Assembly: GCF_009727055.1 (NCBI RefSeq)
Contig: NC_052349.1
Coordinates: 37,179,589 to 37,243,588 of the forward strand
Direction of reading: 5' to 3'
Source: Benincasa hispida
Taxonomy: Eukaryota > Streptophyta > Magnoliopsida > Cucurbitales > Cucurbitaceae
Length of the DNA stretch: 64,000 nt
The translations under genes were made by a program, and so were the position numbers. The notes under the pieces are model-generated. The model saw only the letters and a list, made by a program, of their open reading frames with translations, ran no database searches and was not told the origin of the DNA. How positions within the stretch are numbered: the first letter of the stretch is position 1; each line of letters opens with the position of its first letter. Shown here piece by piece: positions 1 through 9,964 of the stretch.

Positions 1-169
1 TTTTTTTTCAGCCCAATTTTAAAAACTAATTTTGCAAAATCTCCAAAAGTTTTTAATCCAAAAACACAAGCCCATATTTATAGAAAAGAGCCATGCAAAA
101 TTGCATGAAAAAACTTTATAAAAATCCAACACCTAGAATCCACTATCTAAGTGGGCTTAATGTCTCCAC
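1..169 (-). mobile_element. Copia W LTR, distal part (minus strand)
   Basis: This is the TATA-proximal part of a minus-strand Ty1/copia LTR that resumes at 9965. Read in reverse complement it matches 46660-46840 inside the plus-strand copia LTR at 45185: the same order of a 'gtgggct' box, a 'gggttttta' stretch, a TATA box and an A/T-rich tract. The LTR end lies to the left of the window, so I cannot say whether W is a solo LTR or one end of a complete element. The break at 169/170 is the insertion point of Tekay A, whose target duplication TCCAC occupies 165-169. Confidence 0.85.
75..83 (-). promoter_or_regulatory. TATA box of copia W LTR
   Basis: On the minus strand this reads CTATAAATA, at the place equivalent to the TATA box of copia Y LTR at 46757. 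It would drive leftward transcription out of the window. The call rests on motif and matching position only. Confidence 0.5.
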
Positions 170-2522
170 TATAAACCCAAGACTTTCCTTGGATTATTTT
201 CTCTTGTCACATATTGTAGGATGTTTGATTTAAGTTATTGTTGTTCCATTATTGAAGAAAAATGGCAAAGCTTTTGGTTGAGGTTGTCTTTGATAATTTT
301 GGAATGTATTAATAAAGAAAAGAAAAGAAAGGAAATAAAGAAAAAGAAAAGAAAAAAAAATGAAAGGAAAATGAAAAAGGAAAAAGGGAAAAAAATGAAA
401 GGAAATGAAAACCCATTCGGCGCTTAAGGGTTTAGTGAAACCCACCACCACCTAACTCATTTCAGCCCATTTCTCCATCATTTCCCATCAAATTTTCAGA
501 GCATTTCGAGAGAGAGAGTGAAGGAAGAGGAAGAAGAAGCTTGCTACAGGTTAGAGGTTGAAAAAGGGAGGAAAAAGTTCATGTAAGTGCATGGTTGGAA
601 GAATTTGGGTTCAACCTGTCTATCTCTGGTTTTTAAGTCGGTTTGAGCTACACAAGAAGAACTAAAAGGTAAGGCCTGACTTCCTTGAAATAAATTTCAT
701 GAAGAAAGCTTTAGCTAAATCTGATGCTAAGTTAATGGTTTTTGAAAAGGAATACAAAGCACAGAATTTTCGTGCAAATCAGAAGGATCTAGGGTTTTCT
801 CTGGCTTTTCGAACATTCTGGGGTGTACAAATTGAATTAGAAGCTCAGTTTGATATGGTTGGAAAGCTTATTCAATTTCCTATAACTTATATGAAGAATT
901 CGTGATCCAAAAATTACTAGAACTAGGTTTAATTTCAGGATAAAATTAGAGGGTAGCAGAGAAGCACGAATCTGTATTTTCTGTGTTCGGGGGATGTCTG
1001 GACAAATCCGTTGCGAATTTTGTGTTTATTCCTTCTGGTAAATTGTAGAGGGTTCCAAAATGAAGAATTTGATATATATTACATTAATTTTCGTCAAGTA
1101 TTGAGGAAGTTATGAGTGTTGGAAGTTAGGGTATTGAATCTGGAAAATCTGGAAAAAAAGTGTGAAGTATGATTTTATTTCTAGAATTTAGAATTCATGA
1201 GCATGGAAAGACAAGAAGATTTATAGTTTTGATGCTCAGTTTTTTTTGTTTGACAGGCCAAGAGGAAATAGGCCAAGTCTACAGACCAGGGAACTAGCTA
1301 AGACTGTGATTGACAAAACGAATTTCGAAAATGATTTCTAAACTGTAATTTATGCTTAAATGGTTTACATGCTTGATTATGAACTTATGAATGATACATG
1401 ATTTCTATGAATGGTTTCAAGCATAAGTTTTGAACTTAGATTTTCTAATGAGGTTTATATACGAGCACGTGATTATTGAATTCCTAAAAAGTAGTTGAAA
1501 CGATATCATTTAAAGTAAAGGATGTATTAGCGAGTATTGTTAAAAGATTTTTAGTTTTTCATGAGCAAGCTGAGTAAGCTTGAGTTTTACGAATGATAAA
1601 GATAAGCAGGCATGTTTCAATATTTTCATGTGGTTTTCTGAGACTTTTATTGACTACATGACTGGGATATTGAGCCCGAGGCTATATGGTATTGTGTGCA
1701 CACAGGTTATATTCCGTTGTTGAAATTGAATGTACTCCGTGACAACGATGCTGTCGTGAGTGCTGGGCGGGCCCCACTACATCGTAGAGCTAGTAAACAT
1801 TGGTTGTATTTGGCGTGCCATACACAATGTTGATTTGTCATGTTGGTTAAAATGTTTTATATACTTGATATGCCTTGCTAGATTTTAATGACGTAGTTGC
1901 GGAATATTTTAGAAAGCTTTTAGCTTACACGTTTATGTTTAATGCTTTAATTGAAAATATTTATACGTTTAAAGGTTTATCACGTGTTCTGATTTGCGGA
2001 TTTATAGTTTTAAATTTAGTCACTCACTGGGCTTCGTAGCTCACTCTTTCAAAAAATTTTCCCACTTTTCAGGTAGAGATCGAGTTCCCGATGCCTGATA
2101 ACTGCCAAATTCTTTTTTCTGCTAAAAGCTTCCAAATCAAGCTCCATACGTGGGTGGAGTTGTACATTTTGTTTGTTTGTATTGTAAATGTCTTTGTAAG
2201 AACTGGATAGGTTGTGGTTGTGTAAACACTAGATGTCGTGGTTGTGTAAACCCCAATTGGATATGTTTTTGGTTGTGATATCTCTATCAGGTTATTTTCC
2301 AAGCCGAGTTATGTCAGGACTGCACTTCATATGTGTCTAAAGGTTTTCAGGGGTTCCGCTGTGTTGTGTTACATGTAAAGTATTTCATATCTAAGATTTG
2401 CATGTTTATCAGGTTCAATGATTCAGCAGGGTCAATAGGTATCGTTAGAGGAGGACGATGTCTGTTGGCTTCACGCCATCTCCCTGACTAAGCTAGCAGG
2501 TAGTTTGGGAGGGGGTGTGACA
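170..2522 (+). repeat. Tekay A 5' LTR
   Basis: This 2353-bp direct repeat of 7604-9964 begins TATAAACCC, where the 3' copy begins TGTAAACCC, so the terminal TG has mutated to TA. It ends GTGTGACA immediately before the primer site. U3 contains a purine tract of AAAG/GAAA units (about 312-412) and the transcribed part a GA-rich stretch (about 507-540). A splice-donor-like AAAAG/GTAAGG lies at 669, and a pyrimidine-rich CAG/GTAG acceptor-like site at 2072. A small inverted repeat occupies 2028-2043. The short open frames inside the LTR are not conserved and are not genes. Confidence 0.95.
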
Positions 2523-2525
2523 ACT

Positions 2526-2536
2526 TGGTATCAAAG
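2526..2536 (+). other. Primer binding site (tRNA-iMet type)
   Basis: The sequence TGGTATCAAAG lies 3 nt after the LTR end. It matches the usual plant initiator-methionine primer site TGGTATCAGAGC except for a G-to-A change. Minus-strand DNA synthesis would start here. Confidence 0.85.
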
Positions 2537-2758
2537 TGGTTAGCTCCATGGGAAATGAGATAGAGCAGTTAGTACTTAGAAGAATCTAGGAATTAAATAG
2601 TTAGACATTGAGTCAGTTCAGATAGAACTAGCATAGTATGGTCCAAGTATGAATAAGAGTGAGTCCAGTCAGAACTAGAATATGGGTAGAAGTTTAGTAT
2701 CATGCATCTGAGTTAAGTATCTATTGCATGTCTACTGTGTTGATATGTTATAGTAGTC

Positions 2759-4140
2759 ATGCCACCACGTACAGGAAAACGACGCAGGCAGAATCATGAC
2801 GAGACGCAGGATCCTACCCAAGGTCAATCTGAAAGGGGACCCAGTACCACGAGAGTTCAGATTGGAGCAGGAAACGAGCAGTTTTCTAGATTTGCACAGA
2901 AGGTAGGCAGGCCAGAGAGAGTAAGGCTACTGATCTGGAAAAGATATATGGAATAAAACGGCTGAAGAAATTAGAAGCCACAGTGTTTGAGGGTTCCACA
3001 GATCCAGGTGACGCTGAGGTTTCGTTAAATATTCTTGAGAAATGCTTCGATGTGTTGAGCTATCCTGAGGAGCGAAAATTTAGATTGGGCAGATTCCTAC
3101 TGCAGAATAAGGCAGAGGGATGGTGTAAATCCATTTTAGCCAGGCGCAGTGATGCACGTACGTTAGACTGGTAGACTTTTAGAGGCATATTCGAAGATAA
3201 GTATTATCCCAGCACATATTTTGAGGCAAAGAGAGATGAGTTCCTGGAACTGAAGCAAGGGTCACTTTCAGTAGCCGAGTACGAGAGAAAGTATACCGAG
3301 CTTTCATGGTATACTGATGTGATTGTGGCATCTGAGAGTGACAGGTGTCAAAGGTTTAAAAGAGGGCTGCATTTTGAGATACGTACCCCAAGTACAGCTA
3401 TTGCTAAGTGGATGGATTTTTCCTAGTTAATAGAGACTGCCTACGTGTGGAGCAGAGTGTAACAGAGGAGAAGTCAACAGTGGAGCCTAATCGTGGGGCT
3501 TCAACAGCTAGTGGTTTCCGAGGTCGTGAGTAGCAGAGGTTCACACCTGGAGTGAATGTTTCAGGCCATCANNNNNNNNNNNNNNNNNNNNNNNNNNNNN
3601 NNNNNNNNNNAGAGTATAACAGAGGAGAAGTCAGCAGTGGATCCTAGTCGTGCGGCTTCAACAACTAGTGGTTTCCAAGGTCGTGTGTAGCGGAGGTTCA
3701 CACCTGGAGTGAATGTTTCAGGCCATCAAGACTTTAAGCGTCGGTCTGGTGGCCACTCATCGAGGCAGATGAGTTCAGGTAGTGCCTATCAGGGGCAGAG
3801 CCAGAGAGCACCCAGTCAGTCTGCTAATTCAACAGCAAGACCGCAGATGGCTCAGGAGTCCGTTACTAGTGAAACCAGGAGAACCCCATGTGCAAGTTGT
3901 GGCAGGAATCATCGAGGTTAGTGTCTTGTGGGTGCTGGTGTGTGTTACCATTGTGGACAGCCAGGACATTTTAAGAGAGTCTGTCCACAGCTGAGAGCAG
4001 CAGTTCAGAGGGACCAGGGCATCGAGTCCCACACAATTGAGCAGTCGAGAGTCTCAGTGGCTATAGGAGAGGGCACCAGCGGTGCAAAGCAGAAGAGAGT
4101 TGTGGGGAGACCTAGGCAGCAGGGAAAAGTCTATGCTATG
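2759..4140 (+). pseudogene. gag: Tekay A gag (broken)
   Basis: This is the capsid/nucleocapsid precursor of the chromovirus. I chose the ATG at 2759 because the next ~70 codons form a basic, glutamine-rich N-terminus (MPPRTGKRRRQ) typical of the clade, about 230 bp behind the primer site. Recognisable capsid sequence follows (a stretch around 2983-3420 with EAKRDEFLELKQGSLSVAEY and a later 'FKRGL' motif). A CCHC zinc knuckle, CYHCGQPGHFKRVC, spans 3943-3984. Frame breaks occur near 2957 and stops near 3172, 3424 and 3919. A sequencing gap at 3572-3610 sits inside the gene between two near-copies of the same 118 bp. It cannot make a functional Gag. Confidence 0.9.
3454..3728 (+). repeat. 118-bp near-duplicate flanking a 39-N gap
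   Basis: The 118 bases at 3454-3571 recur at 3611-3728, each ending in the same GGCCATCA. The two copies differ at roughly nine positions by substitution only, and 39 Ns separate them. This is either a true tandem duplication in gag or two paralogous or allelic reads joined by the assembler. Unlike the other duplicated gaps in this window, the copies are not identical. Confidence 0.8.
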
Positions 4141-4636
4141 ACTCAACAAGAAGCGGAGGATGCACCAGACGTGACTACTAGTACGGTTTTTATTTGTAAT
4201 GTACCTGCACGTGTTTTATTAGATCCAGGTGCTACGCATTCCTTTGTTTCTAGTATGTTTAACTAAGATGAATAGGATGCTAGAGCCTTTATCTGAGGGG
4301 TTAGTTATATACACTCCAGTTGGTGACGTTTTACTAGTCAATGAAGTGTTGCGTGATTGTGAGGTTTTAGTAGAAGGTCTCAGTATGCTAGTGGATCTTC
4401 TTCCACTAGAGTTACGGGCATTGGATGTAATTTTGGGAATGGATTTCTTATTCACTCACTATGCTTCTATGGATTGCCATAGGAAGGAAGTGACTTTTAG
4501 GAAACCAGGTTTGGCTGAAGTGGTTTTTAGGGGTGAGAGGAAGATTATTCCTACGAGTTTGATTTCAACCCTGAAGGCTGAGAAGTTTTTGAGAAAGGGT
4601 TGCATAGCGTTTCTTGCACACGTAGTAAAGGTGTAG
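4141..4636 (+). pseudogene. Tekay A protease domain
   Basis: Retroviral-type aspartic protease, which would process the Gag-Pol precursor. The active-site loop reads DPGATHSF at 4222-4245, where the family has DSG or DTG; the serine/threonine next to the catalytic aspartate is replaced by proline. The C-terminal hallmark DVILGMDFL lies near 4416-4442. The domain is split over two frames, changing near 4260, and runs to a stop at 4636. It sits directly between the gag zinc knuckle and RT, as expected for a gag-pol fusion. Confidence 0.85.
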
Positions 4637-5580
4637 GAAGAAAAGCTGAAACCAGAAAATGTTCCTATAGTGAACAAATTTCTTGATGTTTTTCCAGCTG
4701 ATCTATCAGGTTTGCTACCTGATAGAGAGTTGGAGTTCACTATTGAATTGTTACCAGGAATAACACCTATTTCATAAGCGTTATACAGAATGGCTCCGAG
4801 CGAGCTTAATGAGCTGAAGGTCCAGATACAAGAACTAGTTGACAAGGGATACATCAGGTCTAGTGTATCATCTTGGGGAGCTCCAATGTTATCCGTGAAG
4901 AAGAAAGATGGTACCCTCCGATTATACATTGATTATAGGCAATTAAACAAGGTCACGATACGTAACAAGTATCCTCTACCACGCATTGATGATTTTTTTG
5001 ACCAGTTAATGGGAGTAGCGGTGTTCTCTAAGATTGATTTGAGGTCAGTATACCACCAGTTAAAGGTTAGGGAATCAGATATTCCTAAGACAGCATTTAG
5101 GACGAGGTATGGGCACTATGAGTTTTTAGTGATGCCATTCGGTTTAATGAATGCGCAGCAGTTTTCATGGACCTCATGAACAGGATCTTCCATTAGTACT
5201 TAGATCAGTTTGTGATAGTGTTCATCGATGATATACTAGTTTAATCAATTGACAGGAAAGCCCATGAGGAACATCTGAAGATTGTTCTACAGAAACTGAG
5301 TGATAAACAGTTGTACGCTAATTTCAGCAAATGTGAGTTCTGGTTGAAACAGGTAGTGTTCTTAGAGCATGTAGTTTCAGTGGGCGGAGTTAGTGTTGAT
5401 CCGCAGAAAGTGGAAGCTGTTGTCAACTGGGAGAGACTAGCTAGTGCAACAAAGGTACGTAGTTTCCTAGGCCTGGTCGAATACTACAGACGTTTTGTTG
5501 AGGATTTCTCACGATTAGCATTACCCTTGACAGCTTTGACAAGGAAGAATGCTAAGTTTTAGTGGTTGGATAAATGCAAA
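4637..5580 (+). pseudogene. Tekay A reverse transcriptase
   Basis: RNA-dependent DNA polymerase of the element. Visible RT blocks in order are: a '[14 protein letters not shown]' entry motif, [23 protein letters not shown] (fingers and first catalytic Asp), [11 protein letters not shown], and the catalytic FIDDIL at 5221-5238. The thumb motif [13 protein letters not shown] follows. At least four stops interrupt it (near 4637, 5194, 5241 and 5560), and a frame change near 5165 breaks it further. The motif order is that of Ty3/gypsy, and the FIDD box separates it from the FMDD of the Athila copies nearby. Confidence 0.93.
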
Positions 5581-6229
5581 TAAAGTTTCCAGGAGCTGAA
5601 GAAGAGATTAGTGGCAACACCTATTCTGACACTTCCTGTAACAGGGAAGGAGTATGTGATCTATTGTGATGCTTTGAGGCAAGGATTAGGTTGTATGCTT
5701 ATGCAGGAAGGAAAGGTAATAGCTTATGCTTCAAGGCAGTTGAAGAAACATGAGTGTAATTACCTTACCCATGATCTTAAGCTAGCAGTAGTTTTTTTAG
5801 CACTGAAGATCTGGAGACATTATTTATTCGGTGAGAAGTGCCACATTTTCACAGATCATAAAAGCCTAAAGTATATCTTTGATTAGAAAAAGCTGAATCT
5901 GAGACAGAGGCGATGGCTAGAACTGATTAAAGACTATGATTGTACCATTGAATACCATCTGGGTAAGGCTAACGTAATGGCAGATGCATTAAGTAGGAAG
6001 TCGAGACTTCCGAAGAGTGCCTTGTGTGGTATTCGAGCAACCTTGCTAAGTGAGTTAAGAGGTTTCAGGGCGGTTGTGATTGCAGAGAGTTCAGGGAGTC
6101 TTTTAGCTCAATTTCAGGTTAGGTCTTCTCTAGTAGCAGAGATTGTGAGAAGAAAGCCAGAGGATAGTAACTTACAGAAGATGCTTGCAAAGTCCAAGCA
6201 AGGCCCACGAGGCAGAATTTGAGTTGAGA
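5581..6229 (+). pseudogene. Tekay A RNase H and tether
   Basis: RNase H removes the RNA strand of the RNA/DNA hybrid during replication. Matching blocks are [15 protein letters not shown] (first catalytic Asp), [13 protein letters not shown], a glycine-poor helix with [15 protein letters not shown], and [11 protein letters not shown] (Asp). The domain closes with [10 protein letters not shown], the conserved Ty3/gypsy RNase H end. A TAG stop at 5884 lies inside the domain. The tail 6010-6220 is the poorly conserved connection towards integrase. Confidence 0.9.
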
Positions 6230-7090
6230 GTAGACGGAGCCATAGTTAAGTAGAGAAGACTATGCGTTCCGAGTATTAGTGAGCTTAAGGGTGCTATACT
6301 AGTGGAAGCTCATAGTTCACTTACGCTATGTATCCAGGAAGCACCAAGAAGTACGAAACTTTGAAGAAAACTTATTGGTGGCCTGGTATGAAACGAGAGA
6401 TAGCTGAATATGTTGATAAATGTTTGATCTGCCAACAGGTTAAACCAGTGAGACAGAGGCCAAGAGGACTCCTTAATCCACTGCCAGTGCCGGAGTGGAA
6501 GTGGGAGCATATTACCATGGATTTTCTGTTTGGTTTACCTCGTAAAACTGGTGGACATGATGATATATGGGTAATAGTAGACAGACTTACCAAGATAGCG
6601 CGGTTTATACCGATTAAAGTGACGTCTACACTAGATTAGCTAGTTAAGCTATATGTCGACAGGATTGTGAGTTAGCATGGAGTGCCAGTGTCCATAGTTT
6701 CAGATAGGGATTTGAGGTTTACTTCTAAGTTTTTGCCTAGTGTGCAGAAAGCAATGGGAACAAAGTTGAAGTTCAGTATAGCATTTCATCTCCAGACAGA
6801 TGGTCAGTCAGAGAGGACTATCCAAACCTTAGAAGACATGTCAAGAGCATGTGTTCTTCAGTTTAAGGGAAGTTGGGATACCCACTTATCACTTATGGAG
6901 TTTGCTTATAATAACAGCTATCAGTCTAGTATCGGCATGGCACCATTCGAGGCTTTGTATGGCAGACCATGCAGAACTCCTGTATGCTGGAACGAAGTGG
7001 GAGAGCGAAAGCTAGTTGGTCCTCAGTTGGTACAAGTTACGTCAGACAATATTTAGTCGATTAGAGAGAACCTGAAGATAGCTCAAGATC
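6230..7090 (+). pseudogene. Tekay A integrase
   Basis: DDE-type integrase that would insert the cDNA. An HHCC zinc-binding N-terminus is visible (KYETLKKTYWWPGMKREI then CLICQQVK at about 6423-6446), although the usual His before 'PGS' is Tyr here (near 6330). The catalytic core shows TMDFLFGLP (first Asp), SIVSDRDLRF (second Asp) and TDGQSERTIQTLED (Glu), followed by WAYN-like FAYNNSYQSSIGMAPFEALYG. Stops near 6637 and 6673 and at 7054 disable it. The order after RNase H is that of Ty3/gypsy. Confidence 0.92.
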
Positions 7091-7557
7091 GACAGAAGAG
7101 CTATGAAGATAAGCAACGAAGAGACTTAGAATTCTAGGTTGGAGATCAAGTTTTCTTAAAGTTATCTCCGTGGAGAGGTGTTCTTTGTTTTAGGAGGAAA
7201 GGTAAGCTGGGTCCTAGATATATTAGTCCTTATTGGATAACAGAACGAGTTGGACCAGTAGCCTATAGACTTGAGTTGCCAGCAGAACTTGCTCGAATAC
7301 ATGATGTTTTCCATGTGTCCATGTTGAGAAAATATATTCCAGATCTGTTACATGTGTTGCAAGCACAACCGATTGAGCTAAAAGAAGACTTGAGTTATAA
7401 AGAGGAAGCGGTTCAGATCCTCGACAGAAAGGAGCAAGTTTTGAGGAACAAAACGATCCCACTCGTGAAGGTCCTTCGGAGACATCACGGAGCGGAGGAG
7501 GCAACCTGGGAGTCAGAAAACCAGATGAGGAGGAGTTACCCGACACTCTTCACCTAA
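7091..7557 (+). pseudogene. Tekay A integrase C-terminus with chromodomain
   Basis: The C-terminal part of integrase contains [10 protein letters not shown] and [11 protein letters not shown], then a chromodomain-like segment at about 7405-7557. That segment carries [20 protein letters not shown], a short helix, and [12 protein letters not shown] before the stop at 7555-7557. In chromoviruses this module is thought to guide integration by binding chromatin marks. The end of the frame is intact, but a stop near 7135 and others upstream leave it without expression as part of Pol. Confidence 0.9.
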
Positions 7558-7588
7558 GGACTTCTAAATTTCTAGGACAAAATTTCAT

Positions 7589-7603
7589 AAGGGAGAGGTA
7601 AGT
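7589..7603 (+). other. Tekay A polypurine tract
   Basis: The run AAGGGAGAGG (7589-7598) ends 5 nt before the 3' LTR and would prime plus-strand DNA synthesis. A near-identical context precedes the Tekay C LTR at 47259. Confidence 0.8.
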
Positions 7604-9964
7604 TGTAAACCCGAGACTTTCCTTGGATTATTTTCTCTTGTCACATATTGTAGGATGTTGGATTTAAGTTATTGTTGTTCCATTGTTGAAGAAAAATGGC
7701 AAAGCTTTTGGTAGAGGTTGTCTTTGATAATTTTGGAATTTATTAATAAAGAAAAGAAAATAAAGGAAATAAATAAAAATAAAATAAAAGAAAAGAAAAG
7801 GAAAGGAAAAGGAAAAAGCAAAAAAATGAAAGGAAATGAAAACCCATTCGGCGCTTAAGGGTTTAAGTGAAACCCACCACCGCCTAACTCATTTCAGCCC
7901 ATTTCTCCATCATTTCCCATCAGATTTTCAGAGCATTTCGAGAGAGAGAGAGTGAAGGAAGAGGAAGAAGAAGCTTGCTACAGGTTAGAGGTTGAAGAAG
8001 GGAGGAAAAAGTTCATGCAAGTGCAATCATGGGAGAATCTAGGTTCAACCTCTCTATCTCTGATTTTTAAGTCGGTTGAGCTACACAAGAAGAACTAAGA
8101 GGTGAGGCCTGACTTCCTTGACAGTTAATCTATTTTCTAACCAATTTTATGAAGGAAGCTTGAGCTAAATCTGATTTTAAGTTAATGGTTTTTGAAAAGA
8201 AAACAGAGCACAGAATTTTCGTGCAAATCAGACGGATCTAGGGTTTTCTCTGGTTTTTCGAACATTTTGGGTTGTACAGGTTGAATTAGAATCTCAATTG
8301 GGTATGGTTGGAAAGCTTATTCAATTTCCTATAACTTACATGAAGAATTTGTGAGCCAAAAATGAATAGAAGTAGGTTTAATTTCAGGAGAAAAGTAGAG
8401 GGTAGCAGAGAAGCACGAATCTGTATTTGCTGTGTTCGGGGGATTTCTGGACAAATCCGTTGGGAATCTCGTTTTTTTTCCTTCAGGTAAGTTGTAGAGG
8501 GTTCCAAAATAAAGAGTTTTATATATAGTACATTAATTTTGGTCAAGTATTGAGGAAGTTATGAGTGTTGGAAGTTAGGATATTGAATCTGGAAAATCTG
8601 GAAAAAAAATGTGAAGTATGATTTTATTTCTAGAATTTAGAATTCATGAGCATGGAAAGCCAAGATGCTTTATAGTTCTGATGCTTGGTTTTGGTTTATT
8701 TGACAAGCCAAGAGGAAATAGGCCGAGTCTACAGACCAGGGAACTAGCTAAGACTGTGAGTGACAAAATGAATTTCGAAAATGATTTCTAAACTGTAATT
8801 TATGTTTAAATGGATAACATGCTTGATTATGAACATATGAATGATACATGATTTCTATGAATGGTTTCAAGCATAAGTTTTGAGCTTAGATTTTCTAATG
8901 AGGTTTATATACGAGCACATGATTATTGAATTCCTGAAAAGTAGTTGAAACGATATCATTTAAAGTAAAGTATGTATTAGCGAGTATTGTTAAAAGATTT
9001 TCAATTTTTCATGAGTAAGCTTGAGTTTTACGAAAGATAAAGATAAGCAGGCATTATTTAATATTTTCATGTGGTTTTCTGAGACTTTTATTGACTACAT
9101 GACTAGGATATTGAGCCCGAGGCTATATGGTATCGTGTGAACACAGGTTATATTCCATTGTTGACATTGAGTGTACTCCATGACAACGATGCTGTTGTGA
9201 GTGCTAGGCGAGCCCCACTACATCATAGTGCTAGTAAACATTGGTTGTGCTGGGCATGCCCTACACAATGTTGATTTGTCATGTTAGTTAAAATGTTTTA
9301 TATACTTGATATGCCCTTCTAGATTTTAATGACGTACTTGCGGAATATTTGAGAAAGCTTTTAGCGTTACACGTTTATGTTTAACGCTTTGATTGAACAA
9401 ATGTATACGTTTAAAGGTTTATCATGTGTTCTAATTTTTGGATTTACAGTTTTAAATTTAGTCACTCACTGGTCTTCGTAGCTCACTCTTTCAAAATGTT
9501 TTCCCACTTTTCAGGTAGAGAAAGAGCTCCCGCTGCCTGATAACTGCCAAAGTTTGTTTTCTGCTAAAAGCTTCCAGATCAAGCTCCATACATGGGTGGA
9601 GTTGTACATTGTGTCTGTTTGTATTGTAAATATCTTTGTAAAAACTGGATAGGTTATGGTTGTGTAAGCACTAGATGTCGTGGTTGTGTAAACCCGAGTT
9701 GGATATGTTTTTTGTTGTGATATCTCTATCAGGTTATTTTCCAAATCAAGTTATGTCAGGACTGCACTTCATGTGTGTCTAAAGCTTTTCAGGTGTTCCG
9801 CTGTGTTGTGTTACATGTAAAGTATTTCATATCTAAGATTAGTATGTTTATCAGGTTCAATGATTCAGCAGGGTCAATAGGTATCGTTAGAGGAGGACGA
9901 TGTTTGTTGGCTTCACGGCATCTCCCTAACTAAGCTAGCAGGTAGTTTGGGAAGGGGTGTGACA
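7604..9964 (+). repeat. Tekay A 3' LTR
   Basis: A 2361-bp direct repeat of 170-2522, starting TGTAAACCC and ending GTGTGACA. It keeps the intact terminal TG that the 5' copy has lost. Differences from the 5' copy are scattered substitutions and short indels, including a shorter and altered purine tract (7745-7835). TCCAC follows at 9965-9969 as the right target duplication. Confidence 0.95.

Larger units (their letters stand above)
170..9964 (+). mobile_element. Tekay A: complete Ty3/gypsy chromovirus
   Basis: A full-length element of 9.8 kb: 5' LTR, tRNA-iMet primer site, gag, protease, RT, RNase H, integrase, chromodomain, polypurine tract and 3' LTR. The pol order with integrase last and a chromodomain behind it defines a Ty3/gypsy chromovirus. 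The long LTRs and the motif style fit the Tekay/Del clade. TCCAC stands directly before the 5' LTR (165-169) and directly after the 3' LTR (9965-9969), so this is a simple integration into the copia W LTR. The two LTRs look roughly 95% alike by eye. In-frame stops throughout gag and pol make the copy non-autonomous. Confidence 0.95.

Noticed and set aside
221..451. Overlapping Lys-rich and Phe-rich frames at 221-451
   Set aside because: They come from the AAAG/GAAA purine tract in the U3 of Tekay A; the 3' LTR copy does not keep them.
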